A DNA stretch of 11,034 bases. It comes from Desulfobacterales bacterium. Its GTDB lineage: Bacteria; Desulfobacterota; Desulfobacteria; Desulfobacterales; RPRI01. A model generated the notes under the pieces. That model was not told the DNA's origin. It saw nothing but the letters and a program-made list of their open reading frames with translations, and did no database searches. Positions 5,091 through 11,034 of this stretch are shown piece by piece. The DNA lies in contig JAUYEO010000309.1 in the NCBI GenBank assembly GCA_030689795.1, positions 1 through 11,034 on the forward strand, written 5' to 3'. The translations under genes and the position numbers were made by a program. Numbering within the stretch: position 1 is the first letter of the stretch; every line of letters begins with the position of its first letter.

Positions 5091-6083
5091 ATGAAAATCG
5101 GATCTGTTGTTATAGAAAATAATACGGTGCTGGCTCCTGTTGCCGGCATTACCAACCTTCCTTTCAGGCTTATGGTAAAAAGAGCCGGGTGCGGACTTGT
5201 ATGCTCCGAGATGATCAGCGCAAACGGAATTATTTTCGGTTCCCGGAAAACAATCAGTATGCTCGATTCCTTTCCTGAAGAAAAACCGGTCTCTTTCCAG
5301 ATATTCGGCTCCGAGCCGTCAATCATGGCGGATGCGGCAGTAATAGTGGAATTACGGGGGGCTGATGTCATAGATATCAATTTTGGCTGCTCGGTCAAAA
5401 AGGTAGTAAAAACAGGCGCCGGGGTTGCTCTTATGAAAGAGAAAAGGAGAGCCGAAGATGTTTTGAAAGCCGTCAGGAATGCCGTAAAGATTCCTCTCAC
5501 CATAAAAATCAGAACCGGTTGGGAAAAATCCGGAGAGGATGCCCTTGCAATAGCTGAAATCGCCGAAAGCTGCGGAGTGGATGCGATTGCCGTACATCCG
5601 AGGACGGCAGGCCAGGGCTTCAGGGGAAAAGCAGACTGGTCATTGATATCGAGAGTAAAAGAGAGAGTCTCCATTCCGGTCATAGGAAACGGCGATATCG
5701 TGGAGGCTGAAGATGCTGTTGAAATGCTGAATCAGACCGGATGTGATGCCGTCATGATCGGGAGAGCCGCCATCGGCAATCCGTGGATATTTTCTCAGGT
5801 GACTTCTCTTCTTTCCGGAAAGCATTTGCCGCCTGTGGGCATTGCACAGCGGTTTTGTGCCATGAAGGAATACCTGGAAGCAAACGTAAAGTATTTCGGG
5901 GAAAAGCAGGCATGCTATATGATGCGAAGCCGCCTCGGCTGGTTTGTAAAGGGGCTTCCTTCAAGCGCCAATTTTCGTGAATCCATAAAGCATATAATGT
6001 CTGAAAATCAGGCAAAAGAAATGATCGACTCATATTTTGACTTTGTACGCAACAAAACGGATCATGCTCTTATTTGTGCGTAA
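5091..6083 (+). CDS. dusB: tRNA dihydrouridine synthase, DusB/NifR3 type
   Basis: The 330-aa flavoenzyme reduces specific uridines of tRNA to dihydrouridine with NADPH and FMN. The TIM-barrel motifs appear in order: LAPVAGITNLPFR (residues 14-26), the catalytic Cys region INFGCSVKKV (C100), IKIRTGW (138-144, K139), AVHPRTAGQGFRGKADW (167-183, H169), IGNGDI (198-203) and MIGRAAIGNPWIF (222-234), the last two forming the FMN phosphate site. The Cys motif reads GCSVKK where GCPxKK is usual, a mild variation. Length is normal. There is no Shine-Dalgarno ahead of the ATG, and TATAAT lies 22 bases before it, so the leader may be very short. The cyclase gene follows 19 bases later, so the two are likely co-transcribed. 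Confidence 0.93.
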   Translation: MKIGSVVIENNTVLAPVAGITNLPFRLMVKRAGCGLVCSEMISANGIIFGSRKTISMLDSFPEEKPVSFQIFGSEPSIMADAAVIVELRGADVIDINFGCSVKKVVKTGAGVALMKEKRRAEDVLKAVRNAVKIPLTIKIRTGWEKSGEDALAIAEIAESCGVDAIAVHPRTAGQGFRGKADWSLISRVKERVSIPVIGNGDIVEAEDAVEMLNQTGCDAVMIGRAAIGNPWIFSQVTSLLSGKHLPPVGIAQRFCAMKEYLEANVKYFGEKQACYMMRSRLGWFVKGLPSSANFRESIKHIMSENQAKEMIDSYFDFVRNKTDHALICA

Positions 6084-6102
6084 AATACATTGAGGAGGCG
6101 AC

Positions 6103-7113
6103 ATGAACGGACTGCTTTTTATAGATGACGAGGAAGGGGTGCGCCGTTCCGTAGTCAGGGCTCTCAAAAATGAGCCATATGAGTTATACACCTCGGCTGA
6201 CGGAGAGGAGGGCATAGAGTTTATAAAGAATAACCCCTCTCTGTTATCGACTGTCATTTCGGATTACCGGATGCCCGGATTAAATGGCCTTGATACGCTT
6301 TCTGCCATAGGAATGATCAATCCGGAGGTGACGAGGATAATTCTGACGGGATATGCGACGATGGAAGCCGCAATACTTGCGACAAACGAAGGAATCGACG
6401 GTTTCCTCACCAAGCCTTTCGACAATATCGAGTTAAGGGCCAAAATCCGTGAGATAAATGTGCGGAAAAGGCTGCGGCAGTTTGTTTCCCAGCAGATATA
6501 CAGGGAGATAGAGAATTCAACCGGGTATCTCAAGCCGACATTTCATGAGGTTTCCATTCTGTTTTCGGACATCCGCGGATTTACCAACATGTCCCAGAAT
6601 ATTTCCCCGGATACGCTGGCTGAATTTCTGAATAATCATTATTTTTCACCTCTGGGGGAGATAGCGTACAACTTCAACGGGACTGTTGATAAGCATATCG
6701 GAGACAGTATCATGGTCGCTTACGGCTCGCCTGTTCTGTTTCACGATGATGCCGACAGGGCGGTGAAATCGGCAATAAAAATGCAGGAGAAGGCGAGGCA
6801 GATAGATGATATGCTTGGAGGGAGAAACGGCTTGAGGCTCAGGATAGGTATCGGAATCGCAACCGGCAAGGTTTTTTCAGGCATACTCGGATCTTTGCGG
6901 AAGAAGGAATATACTTCGGTGGGAATGGCGGTCAATATGGCTGCAAGATTGCAGAGCCGCGCAAAGGAAGGAGAAATACTCATCAGCGAATCGACTTTTA
7001 AGGGGCTTTCAAAGGATATAGACGCCGAAGCCCTTCCCCCGGTAACCGTAAAAGGAATCAGCGAACCCGTCAATATATATAAGGTCAGATATTCTTTATT
7101 ACCTGATCTTTAA
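6103..7113 (+). CDS. Response regulator fused to class III adenylate cyclase
   Basis: The 336-aa cytoplasmic protein joins a receiver domain (about 1-120) to a class III nucleotide cyclase domain (about 148-330). In the receiver, the acidic pocket D8/D9, the phosphorylation site D54 (in ISDYRMPG), T82 and K104 (FLTKPF) are all present. In the cyclase, metal Asp D156 (FSDIRGFT) and D201 (KHIGDS), the purine-selecting K197 and T271 (YTSVG), and transition-state N278 and R282 (VNMAAR) are present. The K/T pair favours ATP over GTP, so it probably makes cAMP under control of a histidine kinase that is not in this window. A strong GAGGAGG lies at 6092-6098. It ends 15 bases inside the convergent lipoprotein gene. 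Confidence 0.92.
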   Translation: MNGLLFIDDEEGVRRSVVRALKNEPYELYTSADGEEGIEFIKNNPSLLSTVISDYRMPGLNGLDTLSAIGMINPEVTRIILTGYATMEAAILATNEGIDGFLTKPFDNIELRAKIREINVRKRLRQFVSQQIYREIENSTGYLKPTFHEVSILFSDIRGFTNMSQNISPDTLAEFLNNHYFSPLGEIAYNFNGTVDKHIGDSIMVAYGSPVLFHDDADRAVKSAIKMQEKARQIDDMLGGRNGLRLRIGIGIATGKVFSGILGSLRKKEYTSVGMAVNMAARLQSRAKEGEILISESTFKGLSKDIDAEALPPVTVKGISEPVNIYKVRYSLLPDL

Positions 7114-8040
7114 AATGCTTCCGGCTTTTACATCGCTTCCGGTCAAGATGACCGCTTCAGCCCTGTCCCGGAAAACAGCTGCTATTTTGACTGTTCCGGT
7201 TTTTTGCCCCGGCATGAAAAATTTCTGCCCGTCAGCTCCCGAAATAATTTTTCCGGCATCATAAGCATCAAAAACCATTCCGGTTTTGAGTCCTGCATTT
7301 TCCCCTGATGATATGGTTATCCCGCCTCCCTGACCTGAAATGACAAATCCCTGCCAGGGTTGTTTTGTTATCTTACTGCAAACCGATTTTCCTATCAGAA
7401 AAAGAGCGTCTGTTATCTTCTCTTTAAATTCCATTACGCATTTCGGGGTTTTACCCATGAGAGCATCATATTCATGTTCCGCTATTTCTATTTGTTGTTT
7501 TATACTTTCTTCATAGATTTTGGTTCCGGTTGCAGCATCATAAACATTGATTATCATATCGATCCGGGCAAAAGATTGAGACCTTTCAAACCATAAAAGG
7601 CCCCGTTTTTCTTCTACTCCGGCAATATCGATCAGAGAGCCGGTTATTATTGCATTCATGCCCGCCTCTCTTCCGGCTTCTGCAATTTTAAAGCTGTCTA
7701 TCTGGCCAGAACCGGTTTTCGGGAGTTTTCCGGACAGGATGTTATTTCCGGTCTCTTCCGGTTTTATTAATGAAATACCGGGGCAGGCTTTTTCAAATTT
7801 CAGGAAAAGGTTGTTTTGAAATATCTCTTCAAATTCACCCTGTCCGATAAAGGATTTGTTTTCGAACTTTGTCAGGGCGATTCTTTTTATAAGGTTATTT
7901 CCGGAAGGTTTTGATATGTCGTTTTTGCCGGAGCTTGTCCCCGCCTGAAAAAGCGAGCAACCTGCCGCAAGGCAGGATAGAGAAAAAATTATAAGAAAAA
8001 CTGTCGTATTAACGACTGAAATCCGTTTGTCTGAAATCAT
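7099..8040 (-). CDS. Outer-membrane lipoprotein, FlgT/CsgG-like
   Basis: The 313-aa precursor starts with a charged N-terminus, a hydrophobic stretch (TTVFLIIFSLSCL) and the lipobox L-A-A-G-C, so Cys28 would be lipidated. Ser at +2 favours sorting to the outer membrane. Residues about 52-160 (IALTKFENKSFIGQGEFEEI and AIITGSLIDIAG) look like the alpha/beta domain shared by CsgG, LpoB and FlgT proteins. The last ~75 residues (GENAGLKTGMVFDAYDAGKI through GSDVKAGSILKIR) resemble the FlgT C-terminal barrel. Its job is unknown; a periplasm-facing scaffold or secretion accessory is the best guess. Its ATG overlaps the queF stop in ATGA, so it is translated with queF. Its 3' end overlaps the convergent cyclase gene by 15 bases. 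Confidence 0.78.
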   Translation of the reverse strand: MISDKRISVVNTTVFLIIFSLSCLAAGCSLFQAGTSSGKNDISKPSGNNLIKRIALTKFENKSFIGQGEFEEIFQNNLFLKFEKACPGISLIKPEETGNNILSGKLPKTGSGQIDSFKIAEAGREAGMNAIITGSLIDIAGVEEKRGLLWFERSQSFARIDMIINVYDAATGTKIYEESIKQQIEIAEHEYDALMGKTPKCVMEFKEKITDALFLIGKSVCSKITKQPWQGFVISGQGGGITISSGENAGLKTGMVFDAYDAGKIISGADGQKFFMPGQKTGTVKIAAVFRDRAEAVILTGSDVKAGSILKIR

Positions 8041-8444
8041 TTGCCTGCCTTATAGGCTGCAACAGCCCGTGTTGTTATTCCACCCCTTGCGGTAAATTCG
8101 CCGGTGATTTCCATCCTTTTGGGTTTTAATATCTCAACAAGATCATCCAGGATGCGGTTTACGACATGCTCGTAAAAAATGCCTACATCCCTGTATTGAA
8201 GTAGATAATATTTCAATGACTTGAGTTCGATTATTTTTTTGTCCGGAATGTATCGTATGATTATGCATCCAAAATCCGGAAGTCCCGTCATGGGGCAAAC
8301 AGACGTAAATTCAGGCTGTTCAATTTCAATATCGATATCCCTCTTCTGCCTGTATTTGTAATCCATGGGTGAAAGGATGCTTGTTTTGATAGTATCCGGG
8401 TTTTCTATCTTGTATCCGGGTTTCATCTTTTTTGATTTGATCAT
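8037..8444 (-). CDS. queF: NADPH-dependent 7-cyano-7-deazaguanine reductase (QueF, type I)
   Basis: The 135-aa enzyme reduces preQ0 to preQ1 in the queuosine pathway. The nucleophile C50 and the acid D57 lie in SVCPMTGLPDFG, and the QueF NADPH motif is seen as IELKSLKYYLLQYR (E73, K75, K78). The segment VGIFYEHVVNRILDDL supplies the conserved Glu (E92) that binds the substrate. At the site where some members have His before this Glu, a Tyr is found, with His93 next to it; I take this as family variation. Length is typical for the single-domain type. The start has GGAG close upstream and a good promoter at 8479-8507. The lipoprotein gene is coupled downstream; no other queuosine gene is in view. 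Confidence 0.93.
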   Translation of the reverse strand: MIKSKKMKPGYKIENPDTIKTSILSPMDYKYRQKRDIDIEIEQPEFTSVCPMTGLPDFGCIIIRYIPDKKIIELKSLKYYLLQYRDVGIFYEHVVNRILDDLVEILKPKRMEITGEFTARGGITTRAVAAYKAGK

Positions 8445-8478
8445 ATTTTTTTCTCCATATGGGATTTGATTATTGCTT

Positions 8479-8507
8479 TTAATAAAATATAAATCAGTTT
8501 ATGTCAA
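8479..8507 (-). promoter_or_regulatory. Sigma-70-like promoter for queF-lipoprotein operon
   Basis: On the minus strand TTGACA (8502-8507) is followed by a 17-base spacer and TATTAA (8479-8484), about 35 bases ahead of the queF ATG. The site fits in the 67-base gap after the second AbiEii gene, so queF need not depend on readthrough from that operon. Confidence 0.55.
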
Positions 8508-8511
8508 ACCG

Positions 8512-9351
8512 CTAATACAGAAATCCCGCCAGACGCAGTTTACGCAATACCGCCCGATATACAGCGTCAAATTCCGGAAGGAATGCCATTTGTGCCGAAA
8601 GACGGAGATTCCAGAGCTTTTTCAACCGGACCTCTTTCCGAATCAATCCATCTTTGAAATCGGATAATATTTTTTGCCGAAATTCCATTTTCAGTTCGAC
8701 GGCTTCAGTCAACAATGCGAGGTCAACATATTTATTGTTTGTCAGGTACCATAAATCGTAAAGATCGCGCGGTTCGTTTCGCGCCGGATCGATAAGGGCG
8801 ACAATTTTTTCCGCTGCAATCTCCTGGATCGAATAAACGCCTATTTTTGCATCATCCGGCAGGTCTTCATATTCGCCGTAAGCTTTGAGGACGGGTCTTG
8901 ATGCGATGGGAAAGACGATCTTTTCCTTTATGGTAATATCTATCTTGATCTCCTTCATAGCAGCGCCGGGCAAGGGACCTTCATATCCAAGGTAGAAGGT
9001 ATGGCTGTTTTCATGAGAATGGCGGTCATTCCGTCCGATGTGAAGTTTGATACCCGAACTCCTTTCGACATATTCAAAAACAAATATGAGGTGCTCATTT
9101 ATCTTTTCAAAAGAAACAACTTCTTTCAGCGTGAAATCGAGATCTTCGGAAAAGCGATAATCCGGGACATAACATTTCCTGATGGCTGTGCCGCCTTTGA
9201 AAGCAAGGACATCTGTGAGAGATGTTGTTGAAAGTCCTGCAAGAAACCAGGAAAGGCAATAGTCCCGTTCCAGAACAGCCTCCGGAATGCGGCGGCCTCC
9301 TTTCCTGGCAAGACGATTCGAGAGTAAAGACAGGTTCCGTTGAGGTATCAT
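8512..9351 (-). CDS. abiEii: AbiEii-type nucleotidyltransferase toxin, operon 2
   Basis: The 279-aa protein is a second AbiEii/AbiGii-family NTase, clearly different in sequence from the one at 1496. Motifs: LAFKGGTAIRKCY (K52, G53, G54, T55), RFSEDLDFTL with Asp pair D70 and D72, third Asp in IKIDITIKE (D138), IAAEKIVALI with K182, and NEPRDLYDLWYL with R195, D196 and D199. The GGTA and EPRDLYDLWYL forms are the more common COG2253 version. All catalytic positions look intact. The ATG shares one base with the antitoxin stop (TAATG), so the pair is translationally coupled. A 332-codon frame runs open on the other strand through this region (9222-10220) but has no family motifs. Confidence 0.9.
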   Translation of the reverse strand: MIPQRNLSLLSNRLARKGGRRIPEAVLERDYCLSWFLAGLSTTSLTDVLAFKGGTAIRKCYVPDYRFSEDLDFTLKEVVSFEKINEHLIFVFEYVERSSGIKLHIGRNDRHSHENSHTFYLGYEGPLPGAAMKEIKIDITIKEKIVFPIASRPVLKAYGEYEDLPDDAKIGVYSIQEIAAEKIVALIDPARNEPRDLYDLWYLTNNKYVDLALLTEAVELKMEFRQKILSDFKDGLIRKEVRLKKLWNLRLSAQMAFLPEFDAVYRAVLRKLRLAGFLY

Positions 9352-10187
9352 TATGTCCTCACTACAGACAGGAGTTCATCTGGGGTCACATTAAGCTGCA
9401 ATCTCCACTTTCTGATAAATTTGCCTTCAGACGGCAGAATCGGATCAAGCCTTGCATATGTGTCCGTCAGGCGGCAGCGAAGAATTTCCATCTGTTCCAG
9501 AGAACCGACAGAATAGAGTTCCATGAGGTAACCCAGCCTGCGGATGACGGCGCCGACATTCATCTTTATTGCGTACTCGACGAGAAGGGCCGGATTCAAG
9601 TCCTGTCTGCGCATCCAGATTCCTTTGGCAGCTTCCGTGATTCCGCCGCAATATCCGGGCTGGTTGAGACTGTCAATGATCGTTTTATCCATGTCGCTGA
9701 CACGTACCTTTTCCTGTTTGGTCACCCAGTGATCGGCCATGCCGAAGAAGTTTTTCCTTTTGCAGGTAACGAATTGAAAATCGACACCCATGATATGAAG
9801 AGACCGACGTTTTACTGTGGTTGTTACATGTACGGCATAACGGGGTTGGGTGACCATTCCATGGATTTCCATGGCGGTTCCGTGAGACAGGCAATAGTCT
9901 TTCCCACCGGCCAGCTCACGGGCAACGATGAGGGGGCTTCCCATGTATTCTCTTTCTTTACCCAGTTCGTAAGGTATCAGTATGAACAAGCCCGGTTTCA
10001 ATCGAGTCGCCACTCCTCTGTTAACAAGTTTTCTGAGCATGTTGCGTGCGGAGTCCCCGTCCAGCCTGAGGATTTTCCGTACATCTTCAATGCGGAAAAT
10101 ATTCTTGTTTTCATCATAGAGCGAGGTGACCAGATGCGCGGCCTGAATGCCCAGCGTCTTCGTGATTGTATTATGTTTCAATTCCAT
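9351..10187 (-). CDS. abiEi: AbiEi-type antitoxin, operon 2
   Basis: The 278-aa protein precedes the toxin gene and has AbiEi layout. Residues about 16-71 form the winged helix: AAHLVTSLYDENKNIFRIED, then VRKILRLDGDSARNMLRKLV and the wing NRGVATRLKPGLFILIP. The following domain shows the family pattern CLSHGTAMEIHGMVTQP and later VSDMDKTIIDSLNQPGYCGG. A strong AGGGGG (10194-10199) lies seven bases ahead of the ATG. It is longer than the antitoxin of operon 1 (202 aa) and shares no obvious identity with it, so the two operons are probably separate acquisitions that would not cross-neutralise. No palindrome as clear as that of operon 1 is seen upstream; only a 5-bp inverted pair (TCAAC 10233-10237, GTTGA 10253-10257) is present. 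Confidence 0.85.
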   Translation of the reverse strand: MELKHNTITKTLGIQAAHLVTSLYDENKNIFRIEDVRKILRLDGDSARNMLRKLVNRGVATRLKPGLFILIPYELGKEREYMGSPLIVARELAGGKDYCLSHGTAMEIHGMVTQPRYAVHVTTTVKRRSLHIMGVDFQFVTCKRKNFFGMADHWVTKQEKVRVSDMDKTIIDSLNQPGYCGGITEAAKGIWMRRQDLNPALLVEYAIKMNVGAVIRRLGYLMELYSVGSLEQMEILRCRLTDTYARLDPILPSEGKFIRKWRLQLNVTPDELLSVVRT

Positions 10188-10259
10188 TACGTGCCCCCTG
10201 AAGACACAAATTGCACCTAATACATAATATAGTCAACAAAAAATATGTTCCAGTTGATA

Positions 10260-10389
10260 GTGTCCGTCCGGAAACTAATTAAATTGACAGCTCCTATCAG
10301 TCATGATTTATAAATTAAAAATAGTTATATTCGGTAAAAGATCCATGAGTTTTGCTGTATCCGACGGCTGCGACGCCGAAGTCGGACAC
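10260..10389. repeat. 130-bp AT-rich segment with 7-bp inverted ends
   Basis: GTGTCCG (10260-10266) and CGGACAC (10383-10389) are perfect inverted ends, with one further matching pair after a mismatch. Near the right end TCCGAC (10360-10365) and GTCGGA (10381-10386) form a hairpin. The interior is AT-rich and has no gene. It lies between the divergent AbiE operon 2 and the remains of the GHKL operon, at the point where the upstream gene of that operon loses recognisable sequence. It could be a small mobile element or one end of one. Confidence 0.35.
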
Positions 10390-10468
10390 CGCTTTTAATG
10401 AAGGGCAGATGATCGTGGCAGAAGGTTATCCGGAAAAATCGGATTATATATTAAAAACAGGGGCATGA
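10390..10468 (+). pseudogene. 3' end of an unknown gene upstream of the GHKL ATPase
   Basis: One frame, open from 10349, runs to TGA 10466-10468 and reads FNEGQMIVAEGYPEKSDYIL then KTGA at its end. The part from about 10390 has a protein-like character. Its stop overlaps an ATG at 10465 (ATGA) and lies two bases before the preferred start of the next gene, the spacing of adjacent genes in an operon. I infer the tail of a gene whose body was removed, the break lying at or before the inverted repeat end at 10389. The family is not recognised, and chance is possible for so short a piece. Confidence 0.35.
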
Positions 10469-10470
10469 TC

Positions 10471-10965
10471 ATGTCGTTACTTCCGGAATGGCGCTTTCGC
10501 AAAATGCAGCCCGGTGAGATTAACATCGACCCCATCGAAGAGGAGTTTTTCACAACCGAAGCCTTGGGAAGCATTACTGATGCTCTGGTGCGTGAAGCAA
10601 TCCAGAACAGTCTGGATGCCCGCAACGGCAGCGGCCCTGTCACAGTCCGGTTTGATCTTCAAAAAATCTCTCTTCAGGATCAGCCGGCCATTGCAGAGCG
10701 TTACTTCAGCCGTCTCGGAGACCACTTGCAGGCTAAACAAAGCGGCCTGCAGGACGTACCCTCTTTTAATCCGGAGATGGACTGCCTTCTTATAGAAGAT
10801 TTCGGGACCAGAGGGCTTCAGGGTGATGAAAATCAGTACGACGATGCGGATGATAACGGAAAGCTAAACGATTTCTATTATTTCTGGCGCAACATTGACG
10901 GTCTCGTAAAAAGTCATATGCGAACGGATTTGAGATTTTTGGGAAATAGATTTTTAAATTACTGA
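10471..10965 (+). pseudogene. GHKL-type ATPase, N-terminal fragment cut by a repeat
   Basis: The frame encodes the ATP-binding half of a GHKL (gyrase/Hsp90/MutL-like) ATPase: the N-box LVREAIQNSLDAR with E42, N46 and D49, and the G1 box LLIEDFGTRGLQGD with D110, G112 and G115. After NDFYYFWRNI (to residue 142) the sequence changes abruptly at nt 10897 into a repeat end, and 22 more codons are read by chance before a stop. Intact relatives run to several hundred residues, with the remaining ATP-lid part directly after such a YFWRN stretch, as I recall. Proteins of this kind are often found in restriction or defence islands. ATG 10471 is preferred over 10465 because AGGGG (10459-10463) is then seven bases away. 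As it stands the protein lacks the lid and cannot be functional. Confidence 0.75.
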
Positions 10966-11034
10966 GCGTTAAAAATCACAAGCTGTTTGAGGGCGTTAGC
11001 CCGAGTTCTTGTGATTTAGCGAAGTGATTTAAAA
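10897..11034. mobile_element. Repeat-type element inside the GHKL gene, right end not seen
   Basis: GACGGTCTCGTAAAAAGTCA (10897-10916) matches the left end of the element at 4410 with two differences, in the same orientation. The homology to GHKL proteins stops exactly here. The following AT-rich DNA has no gene and includes the palindrome at 10973-11017. The other end is not in the window, so the size is unknown and the element could be a larger transposon or a MITE. Confidence 0.5.
10973..11017. repeat. 45-bp interrupted palindrome
   Basis: AAATCACAAG (10973-10982) and CTTGTGATTT (11008-11017) are perfect 10-bp inverted arms. Between them GGGC (10991-10994) and GCCC (10999-11002) can form an inner stem. 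It lies just beyond the truncated ATPase frame and would fold well as RNA or as a cruciform. It could be an element end or a stand-alone palindromic repeat. Confidence 0.55.

Noticed and set aside
5075..5683. A 202-codon minus-strand frame opposite dusB
   Set aside because: It mirrors the dusB coding sequence, is Ser/Thr/Phe-rich and has no family motif.
9222..10220. A 332-codon open frame on the plus strand opposite the second AbiE operon
   Set aside because: It has no recognisable motif, and the minus strand carries two coupled genes with clear AbiEi and AbiEii motifs and a strong ribosome site; this is an antisense shadow.
10188..10259. An operator and promoter for AbiE operon 2 (TTGACT at 10231-10236 on the minus strand and a TCAAC/GTTGA pair)
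   Set aside because: No acceptable -10 box lies at 16-18 bases and the inverted pair is only 5 bp, so I did not call it.
1..11034. tRNA or rRNA genes, CRISPR arrays, integrase or full transposase genes
   Set aside because: I looked for them by eye and saw none; the mobile elements present are short and non-coding.

Overview
The window looks like a bacterial chromosome segment, most likely from a sulfate-reducer-type deltaproteobacterium (Desulfobacterota). That is an impression from the mix of a DUF523 protein, a type I QueF, a FlgT-like lipoprotein, a receiver/cyclase fusion and short TGACGG...CGTAAAAAGTCA repeats; no marker gene proves it. About 5 kb of ordinary cellular genes sits between two accessory blocks that look like defence or toxin-antitoxin islands with much gene debris.

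Left block (1-3729). The 3' end of sbcC is followed at once by broken pieces of radC (frameshifted) and of the sbcD 5' end. Next comes a complete two-gene AbiE-type toxin-antitoxin operon (891-2419) with a 50-bp near-palindrome over its promoter, then a second, diverged sbcD 5' end that also stops early. After these come a short hypothetical ORF, a stand-alone nucleotidyltransferase (NTase) and a 75-aa protein overlapping it. Radiating debris around sbcD suggests repeated module exchange at one site.

Middle block (3838-8444). This holds a DUF523 protein (minus strand), a 161-bp MITE-like element with perfect 13-bp inverted ends, a 109-aa conserved-looking hypothetical protein, a DusB-type tRNA dihydrouridine synthase followed 19 nt later by a receiver-adenylate cyclase fusion, and a convergent queF-lipoprotein operon. 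The lipoprotein gene overlaps the cyclase gene tail to tail.

Right block (8512-11034). A second AbiE-type operon of unrelated sequence lies on the minus strand. Divergent from it is the broken remains of another operon: the last codons of an unknown gene, then the first ~142 codons of a GHKL-type ATPase. The ATPase frame ends exactly where a copy of the repeat end seen at 4410 begins, so it appears to have been cut by a mobile element that runs to or past the window edge.

The window therefore carries three separate NTase-fold proteins (two AbiEii-type toxins and one stand-alone enzyme with a small partner), all on the edges of a housekeeping segment. The AbiE systems are known families. The least described parts are the NTase plus 75-aa pair at 2967-3729 and the recurring sbcD 5' ends.
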